Assembly: GCA_021153325.1 (NCBI GenBank)
Contig: JAGKTQ010000037.1
Coordinates: forward strand, 1-20,101
From: Lachnospiraceae bacterium
GTDB lineage: Bacteria > Bacillota > Clostridia > Lachnospirales > Lachnospiraceae
Length of the DNA: 20,101 nucleotides
Direction: 5' to 3'
Position numbers and translations under genes: made by a program. Shown here in pieces: positions 6,375-12,840 of the stretch (positions within the stretch are counted from its first letter, which is position 1; every line of letters starts with the position of its first letter). The notes beneath the pieces were generated by a model. That model did not search any database, was not told where the DNA came from, and saw only the letters and a list, made by a program, of their open reading frames with translations.

Positions 6375-6432
6375 AGTATAACATAGCCTTAGTAATACCT
6401 TAAAGACTAATATTTGTAAATTTATAAATATT
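6375..6432. promoter_or_regulatory. Divergent promoter region with 24-bp AT palindrome
   Basis: Minus-strand TATACT (6375-6380) is a likely -10 for the GH25 operon, though its -35 is poor. At 6409-6432 is a 24-bp palindrome, AATATTTG then TAAATTTA then TAAATATT, broken at only one symmetric pair. It lies between this -10 and the -10 TATACT (6472-6477) of the divergent flavin reductase gene. It could be a shared operator, or chance in AT-rich DNA. Confidence 0.35.
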
Positions 6433-6509
6433 TCATTTTCCCTACTTCTATTTTGTTTTTCTTTCCTGTATTATACTTAATGATAGTAAGAATAAAAGGA
6501 GGCCTTTTT

Positions 6510-7019
6510 ATGCATACATTAAATGAAATTTCTCTCGATTCCCTTTCCTTCAATCCTTTTTCTAAAATTGGAAAGGAATGGATGCTCATTACTGCCGGTG
6601 ATGAAAAACAGGCAAATACCATGACTGCAAGCTGGGGTGGCTTAGGCGTTATGTGGGGCAAAAATGTAGTATTTATCGTTGTAAGAGAGACCCGTTATAC
6701 AAAAGAATTTATTGATAAGAACGATACCTTCTCTCTCACCTTTTTAAAGGAAGATTACCGTTCTGCGCTAAATTATCTTGGAACAGTATCTGGACGGAAT
6801 GAAGAAAAAATAACAAAAGCAGGACTACACCTTTCCTACGACGATCAAACCCCATACCTTTCCGAAGGCGATCTAGTACTAACCTGCAAAAAAATGTCTG
6901 CAACACCGATCACACCGGATCAGTTTATTGATGATTCCATTGAAAAGACATGGTATAAAGACGGCAATCTGCACACACTTTATATTGGAGAGATCACAAA
7001 AGTACTTTCAGCACAGTAA
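6510..7019 (+). CDS. Flavin reductase-like (FMN-binding split barrel) protein
   Basis: A 169-residue protein of the flavin reductase/flavoredoxin split-barrel fold. The pattern ANTMTASWGGLGVMWGKNVVFIVVRETRYTKEFI (about residues 33-66) is the FMN-binding core. The stretch FSLTFLKEDYRSALNYLGTVSGR is typical of the same family. It probably binds FMN and transfers electrons or reduces flavin with NAD(P)H; the physiological partner is unknown. The ATG at 6510 is chosen because AAAAGGAGG precedes it by 7 nt; the frame open to 6453 has no such site. It is a single gene, divergent from the GH25 operon and convergent with the flavin reductase-rubredoxin fusion, which shares the fold but is only distantly similar. 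Confidence 0.88.
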   Translation: MHTLNEISLDSLSFNPFSKIGKEWMLITAGDEKQANTMTASWGGLGVMWGKNVVFIVVRETRYTKEFIDKNDTFSLTFLKEDYRSALNYLGTVSGRNEEKITKAGLHLSYDDQTPYLSEGDLVLTCKKMSATPITPDQFIDDSIEKTWYKDGNLHTLYIGEITKVLSAQ

Positions 7020-7036
7020 AACAAAAATACAAAAAA

Positions 7037-7079
7037 ACGCTTGCTATTTGGCATAGACCAAAATGCAAGCGTCTTTTTA
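7037..7079. terminator. Bidirectional intrinsic terminator
   Basis: An 8-bp outer stem ACGCTTGC/GCAAGCGT (7037-7044 with 7065-7072) and a 5-bp inner stem (TTTGG/CCAAA) are followed by CTTTTT on the plus strand. On the minus strand seven T follow. It serves the two convergent flavoprotein genes. Confidence 0.85.
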
Positions 7080-7095
7080 TGAAAGCGGTTCGCTT

Positions 7096-7761
7096 TTATT
7101 CTGTTACTTCTTTGAATTTATCTTTACCAACGCCACAGATTGGGCATTTGTAATCTTCCGGAACTTCATCCCCGTCATAAATATATCCGCATACCGTACA
7201 CACATACTGTTTTATGGATGCTTTTTCTTCTGGCACAGTCTCTTCTGCTACCACTTCCTGCTCTTCTGGAATATAGGTCGGTGCATTCTTAGGACTGCTA
7301 CCCTTGATCACCTTGTGATAATATGCATAGGTCATCGGATTTTCGTCTTGTAACACATCTCCATCCACAATTTCACCAAGGAAAATTGTATGCGTTGCTG
7401 TCTCAAATTTATCCACTACCTTACAAACAATATAACCACAGGAATCTTTGATAATCGGAAGTCCGTCTATCATCTCATAATCCATTTTTTCAAACTTATC
7501 AATATCTTTTCCACTGTGATATCCAAAAGTACCTATGATAGAAGGGTCTGTTTTCTCTGATAAAATGCTGACAGCGAGTCGACCACTCTTCTCTATACAC
7601 TCATTTGTAAAATTATCATGATTTATGCTGACTGCAATGGTTGCCGGTGTAGAAGTGATCTGCATAGCACTGTTAGCAATACAACCGGTAGGACGTTCCC
7701 CGTCCAATGTAGTTACTGCATATACTCCATACGATAAATTTCTTAAAACATTAATATTCAT
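7096..7761 (-). CDS. Flavin reductase-rubredoxin fusion (high-molecular-weight rubredoxin type)
   Basis: A 221-residue two-domain electron carrier. Residues 1-155 are a flavin reductase domain with the typical YGVYAVTT start, TGCIANS and PATIAVSIN motifs. A Glu-rich linker (165-183) leads to a rubredoxin-like domain at 185-221 with iron ligands C188, C191, C206 and C209. The gap between the two CxxC pairs is short (14 residues) compared with classical rubredoxin. Proteins of this build (Hrb of Moorella) pass electrons from NAD(P)H to flavodiiron protein FprA for NO or O2 reduction. No fprA gene lies in the window. It follows rubrerythrin by 43 nt and shares its promoter, so it may also reduce rubrerythrin. 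AAGGA lies 8 nt before the ATG. Confidence 0.93.
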   Translation of the reverse strand: MNINVLRNLSYGVYAVTTLDGERPTGCIANSAMQITSTPATIAVSINHDNFTNECIEKSGRLAVSILSEKTDPSIIGTFGYHSGKDIDKFEKMDYEMIDGLPIIKDSCGYIVCKVVDKFETATHTIFLGEIVDGDVLQDENPMTYAYYHKVIKGSSPKNAPTYIPEEQEVVAEETVPEEKASIKQYVCTVCGYIYDGDEVPEDYKCPICGVGKDKFKEVTE

Positions 7762-7804
7762 ACTTTTATTCCTTTTCCTGTATACTCTGGTGGATAGCTG
7801 CTTT

Positions 7805-8341
7805 TTAGTAATTTTCTGCTTTTACCTGGAAATAGCTCTGTGGATGTGCACATACTGGACAAACCTCAGGTGCTTTCTTACCTACGCAGATATGTCCGCA
7901 GTTTCCACACTGCCAGATAGCGTCTCCTTCTTTAGAAAATACAAGTTTGCCCTCTACGTTTGCAAGTAATTTTCTATATCTTTCTTCATGTTCTTTTTCA
8001 ATTGCTGCTACTCCTTCAAATAATTCAGCAATATCATCAAATCCTTCTTCTCTTGCTTCTTTAGCAAAATTAGCGTACATATCTGTCCACTCATAATTTT
8101 CGCCCTGTGCTGCAGATAATAAGTTCTCTGCTGTAGAACCGATTCCATAGAGAAGTTTGAACCAGAGTTTTGCATGTTCTTTTTCATTGTTAGCAGTTTC
8201 TTCAAAAATGTTTGCAATCTGTACATATCCATCTTTTTTTGCCTTTGATGCAAAATATGTATATTTATTTCTTGCCTCCGATTCTCCTGCAAATGCTACC
8301 TTTAAGTTTGCCTCTGTTTTTGATCCTTTTAAATTTGCCAT
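7805..8341 (-). CDS. rbr: Rubrerythrin
   Basis: A 178-residue non-haem iron peroxidase that reduces hydrogen peroxide to water in anaerobes. The ferritin-like domain (1-135) carries the diiron ligands E20 (AGESEAR), E53 and H56 (NNEKEH), E97 and E115-H118 (AIEKEH). The C-terminal rubredoxin domain binds iron through C145, C148, C161 and C164. Length and motif order are full. GGAAGGAG stands 7-8 nt before the ATG. It is the first gene of an operon with the flavin reductase-rubredoxin fusion, which is a plausible electron donor. Expression is probably derepressed by peroxide through the operator at 8411-8423. Confidence 0.97.
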   Translation of the reverse strand: MANLKGSKTEANLKVAFAGESEARNKYTYFASKAKKDGYVQIANIFEETANNEKEHAKLWFKLLYGIGSTAENLLSAAQGENYEWTDMYANFAKEAREEGFDDIAELFEGVAAIEKEHEERYRKLLANVEGKLVFSKEGDAIWQCGNCGHICVGKKAPEVCPVCAHPQSYFQVKAENY

Positions 8342-8410
8342 AGTTTTTCTCCTTCCATGTGTTTTAATATCCTCTTTTTATTTATGAGAGGAAATGAAGT
8401 CTTAAATATC

Positions 8411-8423
8411 AGTAATGATTACT
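8411..8423. promoter_or_regulatory. PerR/Fur-family-like operator of the rbr operon
   Basis: A perfect 13-bp palindrome AGTAAT-C-ATTACT, read on the coding strand, just downstream of the -10. The core TAATNATTA matches the PerR/Fur-type consensus TTATAATNATTATAA, with differences in the outer bases. Peroxide control of rubrerythrin by PerR is established in clostridia. The regulator itself is not in the window. Confidence 0.65.
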
Positions 8424-8429
8424 AATATT

Positions 8430-8457
8430 ATTTTAACACATTTCCTCTTTTTGTCAA
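8430..8457 (-). promoter_or_regulatory. Sigma-A promoter of the rbr operon
   Basis: Minus-strand TTGACA (8452-8457) and TAAAAT (8430-8435), 16 nt apart. The leader to the rbr ATG is about 80 nt and includes a small hairpin with CCTCT/AGAGG arms. Confidence 0.8.
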
Positions 8458-8522
8458 TACTATTTTATAATATTTATATCAATCTGAAAATCATCCTTTT
8501 TCATTCTTTACAATTCTTTTAC

Positions 8523-8552
8523 CAAAAAAGACAATATGCTTACTGCATATTG
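8523..8552. terminator. Terminator overlapping the stop codon of the EIIC-EAL gene
   Basis: A perfect 8-bp stem CAATATGC/GCATATTG (8532-8539 with 8545-8552) with a 5-nt loop that contains the TAA stop. On the minus strand it is followed by TCTTTTTT. On the plus strand CCTTTTTT follows, so it could also act in that direction. Confidence 0.8.
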
Positions 8553-10618
8553 CCTTTTTTGATATACACTATAAATTCCTCTAACAGGATCGGCTTGCTG
8601 TACAAGTATCCCTGATACCATTTACAGCCAAGCTCTAACAATTTGTCTCGCTGTTCTTCTGTCTCTACATATTCAGCAATAACTGTAATATCCAGCTCCT
8701 TGCCCAATTCTACGATAGAAGCTACAATTTTTTGACTGCTCTTACTGTCGAGCAATTTTTTTACAAGAGACCCATCTAATTTTACTACCTCGAAATACCC
8801 TGACTGAAGATATACCAAAGAAGTATGTCCCATTCCAAAATCATCGATCAACAAAGTATGTCCTGCATTTTTCATCCGCTGCAGCTTATCAATGACTTGC
8901 TGTGCATTAGAAATGACATCCTGCTCTGTAATTTCAATCCAAAGTCTTCTAGTTGGAATATCATATTTTTTCACACATTTTTCAATACAGGCTTCAATGT
9001 CCCACAAAAGAGACTTCGCTGTGATGTTAACGGAAATCTTAAACTCTCCATCATACGCTTCTTCCGTTTTCTTAATCGCGCCTGCTGCCATCTCAAACAC
9101 ATTTGTTTCTACCTGCTCCAGTATCCCACCTTCTTTTGCAAGGTACATAATGAGCGGCGGATAAATAAAGCCATAGAGCGGATGCTGCCAACGAAGCAAT
9201 GCTTCCGCACCAAGGCAATGTCCATTCTCATCAATCTGTGGCTGGTATAACAAATATAATTCTTTATTATCGATTGCCGTTTGCAGATCCTGCAAAAGCA
9301 TACGTGCAATCATACCAAGCGAGTCCGTACGGGTCAGAAACTTAGGAGTTTCATTGATTTCTTCTTTTTCCTGCAATTCCTTTACCAGTTTCTTTACCTG
9401 TTCCTTGGCGTAATTTTCCTGCACGCGCTTGTGCATCCTAAGAAACGGCAAATAAATACTGATTCCCACGATAATGCAGACCAACTGCAAGATTGCGCCC
9501 CGAATCGAACCCGTCGCCATATATCCACTTAAAAGAATCGGAGTAGACCACGTGATCTCCTGCGTAAGCTGTGGCACAAGACCAATCGCAGTCGCTCCAT
9601 AAGCAAGCAAAAAGCACACCACTGGAGTCAACATAAATGGGATTGCCAGAACCGGATTTAAAATAATCGGAATACCAAAGCTCAATACTTCATTCAAATT
9701 AAAAATTACAGTAAAGGAAGCAATCTTTGCTAATTTTTCAAGTCTATCCTTCCGAAAGAAAATCAAAATTGCAAGCAGTACACAGATGGTCGTTCCACAT
9801 CCACCCATTACTACATAAATATCAAAAAAGCTCTTGCTAAAAATGGTTTCCGAAGTTACCGCTTGAAAAGTAGTTTGTGCTACCGGCTCCAATAAATGGC
9901 TTCCGTGAAAACCACATAACCAGAACAAATGCACAAGAATCGTATAGAGCAACCCTGAAAAGAAACCACTTTCCATGTTGTCGAAAAAGTTGCATATAGT
10001 ATTCGAAAACAATTCATTCAAACTGTAAACATGAAATACCGCAATCAGAAACTGATTGAACAGAGCTACTGTTCCGATTATGATAGCAGCCGGCAAAAAT
10101 GCACTGATGGCATTTGCACACATACCTGCCATTCCTGTTGTATTTGTCTTTAAGGATAAAGCCGGTATGTCCTTCAACTTTGTATAGCAAAAGCAGGAAA
10201 ACCAAGTAATGAACATAGCTGCAAAACAACCGGTAGACCCCAGATTCTGTATGGTAAAATGGGAACTGCCGATATTAAGCTGTGTGCCATATGCGCCTAG
10301 AGCTACGATCACATACATAGCAACCTTATCCGCTGTCTCGTTGCGCTCCATACCATAACTTAAACTGAGTGCGATCACCAACGCGATCGAAAATAGACCA
10401 AAAGTTCCTTGATAGATAGCATCCATTACATAATAAAGCCATGCAAATCTGCCCTGTTGAAAAACTTCCACATAATTTTCAAACGGCAGATTGAGAAGTG
10501 CACAGGCAATACCACCAACAGAAAGAAATGGAATCAGCATCGTAAGTCCATTCCTCACCACTGTAAGAAAAAAACTATCCTCAATTTTGTAGGTAAGTTT
10601 TCGTAATCTTTCTCTCAT
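8540..10618 (-). CDS. PTS EIIC (lactose/cellobiose type) fused to EAL c-di-GMP phosphodiesterase
   Basis: A 692-residue fusion. Residues 12-395 form a multi-span EIIC sugar permease with the family motifs LFWLCGFHGSHL (231-242) and FNLNEVLSFGIPIILNP (306-322), including the N309-E310 pair of the sugar site. A charged linker (396-430) leads to a cytoplasmic EAL domain (437-690). Its catalytic set looks complete: E472 in EALLRW, N531, E562, D592-D593 in DDFGMG, K613, E649 and Q669. It should hydrolyse c-di-GMP to pGpG. No EIIA or EIIB gene is nearby, so the EIIC part may sense a sugar and set phosphodiesterase activity rather than drive phosphotransfer. The ribosome binding site AAGGGGG is 13 nt from the ATG, unusually far, and an in-frame stop just upstream rules out an earlier start. 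TATAAT boxes at 10651-10661 mark the likely promoter. Confidence 0.92.
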   Translation of the reverse strand: MRERLRKLTYKIEDSFFLTVVRNGLTMLIPFLSVGGIACALLNLPFENYVEVFQQGRFAWLYYVMDAIYQGTFGLFSIALVIALSLSYGMERNETADKVAMYVIVALGAYGTQLNIGSSHFTIQNLGSTGCFAAMFITWFSCFCYTKLKDIPALSLKTNTTGMAGMCANAISAFLPAAIIIGTVALFNQFLIAVFHVYSLNELFSNTICNFFDNMESGFFSGLLYTILVHLFWLCGFHGSHLLEPVAQTTFQAVTSETIFSKSFFDIYVVMGGCGTTICVLLAILIFFRKDRLEKLAKIASFTVIFNLNEVLSFGIPIILNPVLAIPFMLTPVVCFLLAYGATAIGLVPQLTQEITWSTPILLSGYMATGSIRGAILQLVCIIVGISIYLPFLRMHKRVQENYAKEQVKKLVKELQEKEEINETPKFLTRTDSLGMIARMLLQDLQTAIDNKELYLLYQPQIDENGHCLGAEALLRWQHPLYGFIYPPLIMYLAKEGGILEQVETNVFEMAAGAIKKTEEAYDGEFKISVNITAKSLLWDIEACIEKCVKKYDIPTRRLWIEITEQDVISNAQQVIDKLQRMKNAGHTLLIDDFGMGHTSLVYLQSGYFEVVKLDGSLVKKLLDSKSSQKIVASIVELGKELDITVIAEYVETEEQRDKLLELGCKWYQGYLYSKPILLEEFIVYIKKGNMQ

Positions 10619-10701
10619 TATTCAGTTTTGTCCCCCTTAATAACCCTGACATTATATTATAGAAATAAAATACCCATTACTTTAGTACTATTATTATAAC
10701 G

Positions 10702-10728
10702 AAAAAAGGAACTGAATACAACAGTTCC
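10702..10728 (-). terminator. Intrinsic terminator of tRNA-Arg(ACG)
   Basis: A perfect 7-bp stem GGAACTG/CAGTTCC (10708-10714 with 10722-10728), followed on the minus strand by six T. It lies 9 nt behind the tRNA 3' end and insulates it from the EIIC-EAL gene. Confidence 0.85.
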
Positions 10729-10737
10729 TTTTGAAAG

Positions 10738-10811
10738 CGTGCGTTAGAGGATTCGAACCCCCGACCTTTTGGTCCGTAGCCAAACGCTCTATCCAGCTGA
10801 GCTAAACGCAC
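10738..10811 (-). tRNA. tRNA-Arg (anticodon ACG)
   Basis: A 74-nt cloverleaf with acceptor arms GTGCGTT/AACGCAC and discriminator G. The anticodon stem TTTGG/CCAAA holds CTACGGA; A34 is normally deaminated to inosine, reading CGU, CGC and CGA. CCA is not encoded. It is a single-gene unit with its own promoter and terminator. Confidence 0.97.
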
Positions 10812-10847
10812 ATATTATTTAATTACTGCATCAACTGCAACAGTCAT

Positions 10848-10876
10848 ATTCTACACATTAATCCATAACTTGTCAA
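10848..10876 (-). promoter_or_regulatory. Sigma-A promoter of tRNA-Arg(ACG)
   Basis: Minus-strand TTGACA (10871-10876) and TAGAAT (10848-10853) with a 17-nt spacer. The 5' leader before the tRNA is about 30 nt. The stretch 10619-11012 outside the tRNA holds only promoters and the terminator. Confidence 0.85.
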
Positions 10877-10916
10877 TACCAATTATTTAATTTTTTGTTA
10901 TAATTTTTTGATTCGC

Positions 10917-10945
10917 TTGACACGTTCTGTCCTGACTACTAGAAT
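10917..10945 (+). promoter_or_regulatory. Sigma-A promoter of the ltaS-yfhO genes
   Basis: TTGACA (10917-10922) and TAGAAT (10940-10945), 17 nt apart. It is divergent from the tRNA-Arg promoter, the two -35 boxes being 40 nt apart. The leader to the ltaS-family ATG is about 60 nt. Confidence 0.8.
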
Positions 10946-11012
10946 GAAGCTTGCATGGATTTTACATGTTTCATACATTTTATTAAAAAAAAGAACCGAG
11001 GTTATAAAAAAT

Positions 11013-12791
11013 ATGACATTAAAAAAGAAAATAATAAATATTATTACAGTGCTTTTGTCGCCGATTCTTACCTTTTATTTATTTGAATATCTGACACACA
11101 ATCCCTTCAAAACAATGAAGATGCCAGCACAGATTTTGAACATCCTATTGTTTGAAATACTGATGCTCCTTCTTGTTACCGCTTTTGGCCGCATCCGACG
11201 CGCTTTGATGACACAGACGGCTTTTTTCCTTATTGTAGGCATTGCAAACTATTTCGTCTTACAATTCCGTTCTGCGCCGATTATGCCATGGGATATTTTT
11301 TCTATCAAAACGGCGGCCAGTGTAGCAGACAATTTCCAATATACGATGGACAAACAGGCAATTCTTTCCTCTATCGGACTGATCGTGCTTCTCGTCCTTG
11401 AATTTTTTCTTACAAGCAAAGAACGTTTTATCAACTGGAAAATCCGTTTAAGCGGTGCTCTTGTATCCTGTCTCTTATTATATGGTTTTACAGTCATGAT
11501 TCAGGCAGACTCTTCTGTTTCCCGCTTCAAGCTATACGATAAACTGTTCACACCAACGACTATGAGTTACAAGGATGGTACGGCACTTGCCTTTTTAATG
11601 GAATTGGAATATCTGATCGTCGATAAGCCGGAAGGCTACAATGCCTCCGAAGCTGCAGACCAGCTTGCTTCCTATTCTCCAAGTGAAAAGGAGGAAGCAA
11701 ATGCAACAAATAATGAAAACCTTCCTAATATTATAGTGATCATGAATGAGGCATTTTCAGACCTTTCTGTTTTGGATGATTTTGAAACGAATCAAGATTA
11801 TATGCCTTTTGTTCATTCTTTGATGGAAAACGGTGCGAATACAAAATCCGGCTATCTGCATGTATCGGTTCTTGGTGGAAACACAGCCAATACAGAATTT
11901 GAATTTTTGACCGGAAACAGTATGGCTTTTCTGCCACAAGGAAGCATCCCTTATCAACAATATATGAAAGGAGAAATTCCTTCTATTGCTTCCTATCTAA
12001 AAGAATATGGTTATACTACAGTTGGCATGCATCCTTACCACGCAAGCGGCTGGGAACGTGATACGGTATATCCTCTTTTAGGACTGGATACCAACTATTT
12101 TATTGATGATTTTGAAAATGCAGAAATCGTACGCAAATATGTTAGTGATAAAGCTGACTACGAAAAAGTAATCGAAATTTTTGAACAAAAAGAAGAAGGA
12201 GAGCCACTCTTCCTCTTCAATGTAACGATGCAGAACCACTCTTCCTACAGTGACAGCTATGACAACTTTACACCAGATATTTCTGTAGAGGGTGCAGATT
12301 CCGATGTATTAAATAATTATCTTTCCCTGATCCATTTATCGGATTCCTCATTAGAATACCTGCTCTCTTATTTTGAACAGGTAGACGAACCTACTATCAT
12401 CGTATTTTTTGGCGACCACCAGCCTACCAACTCCGTGGTACGTCCGATTTGGAACTTAAATGGAAAGTCAGACTCTACACTTACAGAAGAAGAAAATGCA
12501 AGACGTTATGAAGTTCCCTATATCATTTGGGCAAATTATCCAATAGAATCCGAGCACGGTGTTGATACAAGCGCCAATCTCCTCGGAGCAAAAGTACTGG
12601 AAACTGCTGGCATTCCACAGTCCTCCTATACGGCTTATCTTTCAGAGCTTTCAGAAAACTTCCCGGTCATTTCGGCAATTCAGGCTGTGGACGCTGACGG
12701 AAATGCCGCACCGATCAATACCTGGGATGCAGAACTTTTACCGTATAGACAATTGCAATATTACATGTTGTTCGATTATAATACAAATTAA
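11013..12791 (+). CDS. LtaS-family phosphoglycerol transferase (lipoteichoic acid synthase-like)
   Basis: A 592-residue membrane enzyme. Five membrane segments lie at about 11-27, 40-58, 68-84, 117-134 and 147-163, followed by an extracellular sulfatase-type domain from 238. LtaS enzymes transfer glycerol phosphate from phosphatidylglycerol onto a lipid anchor. The Mn-site and catalytic residues are placed as in Staphylococcus aureus LtaS: E246 (IVIMNEAF), catalytic T291 (GGNTANTEFEFLTG), H409 (QNHSSYS), and D468-H469 (FFGDHQP). The 45-residue distance between E246 and T291 equals that between E255 and T300 of S. aureus. The start at 11013 is chosen because the protein then begins MTLKKK at the first membrane segment, with GAGG about 10 nt upstream; the frame open from a TTG at 10908 crosses the promoter. 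The exact polymer made is not known. yfhO follows. Confidence 0.92.
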   Translation: MTLKKKIINIITVLLSPILTFYLFEYLTHNPFKTMKMPAQILNILLFEILMLLLVTAFGRIRRALMTQTAFFLIVGIANYFVLQFRSAPIMPWDIFSIKTAASVADNFQYTMDKQAILSSIGLIVLLVLEFFLTSKERFINWKIRLSGALVSCLLLYGFTVMIQADSSVSRFKLYDKLFTPTTMSYKDGTALAFLMELEYLIVDKPEGYNASEAADQLASYSPSEKEEANATNNENLPNIIVIMNEAFSDLSVLDDFETNQDYMPFVHSLMENGANTKSGYLHVSVLGGNTANTEFEFLTGNSMAFLPQGSIPYQQYMKGEIPSIASYLKEYGYTTVGMHPYHASGWERDTVYPLLGLDTNYFIDDFENAEIVRKYVSDKADYEKVIEIFEQKEEGEPLFLFNVTMQNHSSYSDSYDNFTPDISVEGADSDVLNNYLSLIHLSDSSLEYLLSYFEQVDEPTIIVFFGDHQPTNSVVRPIWNLNGKSDSTLTEEENARRYEVPYIIWANYPIESEHGVDTSANLLGAKVLETAGIPQSSYTAYLSELSENFPVISAIQAVDADGNAAPINTWDAELLPYRQLQYYMLFDYNTN

Positions 12792-12840
12792 TTTGACAAA
12801 ACACAACGAACACGTCGTATAACGATAAAAAAGGAGTATT

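Noticed and set aside
8825..9250. Plus-strand frame of 141 codons inside the EIIC-EAL gene
   Set aside because: It is antisense to the conserved EAL domain, with no ribosome binding site and no recognisable domain.
10908..11012. N-terminal extension of the LtaS-family protein from a TTG codon
   Set aside because: The extension overlaps the promoter -10 and -35 boxes and has no ribosome binding site.
12793..12823. Separate promoter for yfhO (TTGACA with TATAAC)
   Set aside because: The 19-nt spacer is too long for a confident call; yfhO is adequately explained by read-through from the LtaS-family gene. It is mentioned only as a weak possibility.
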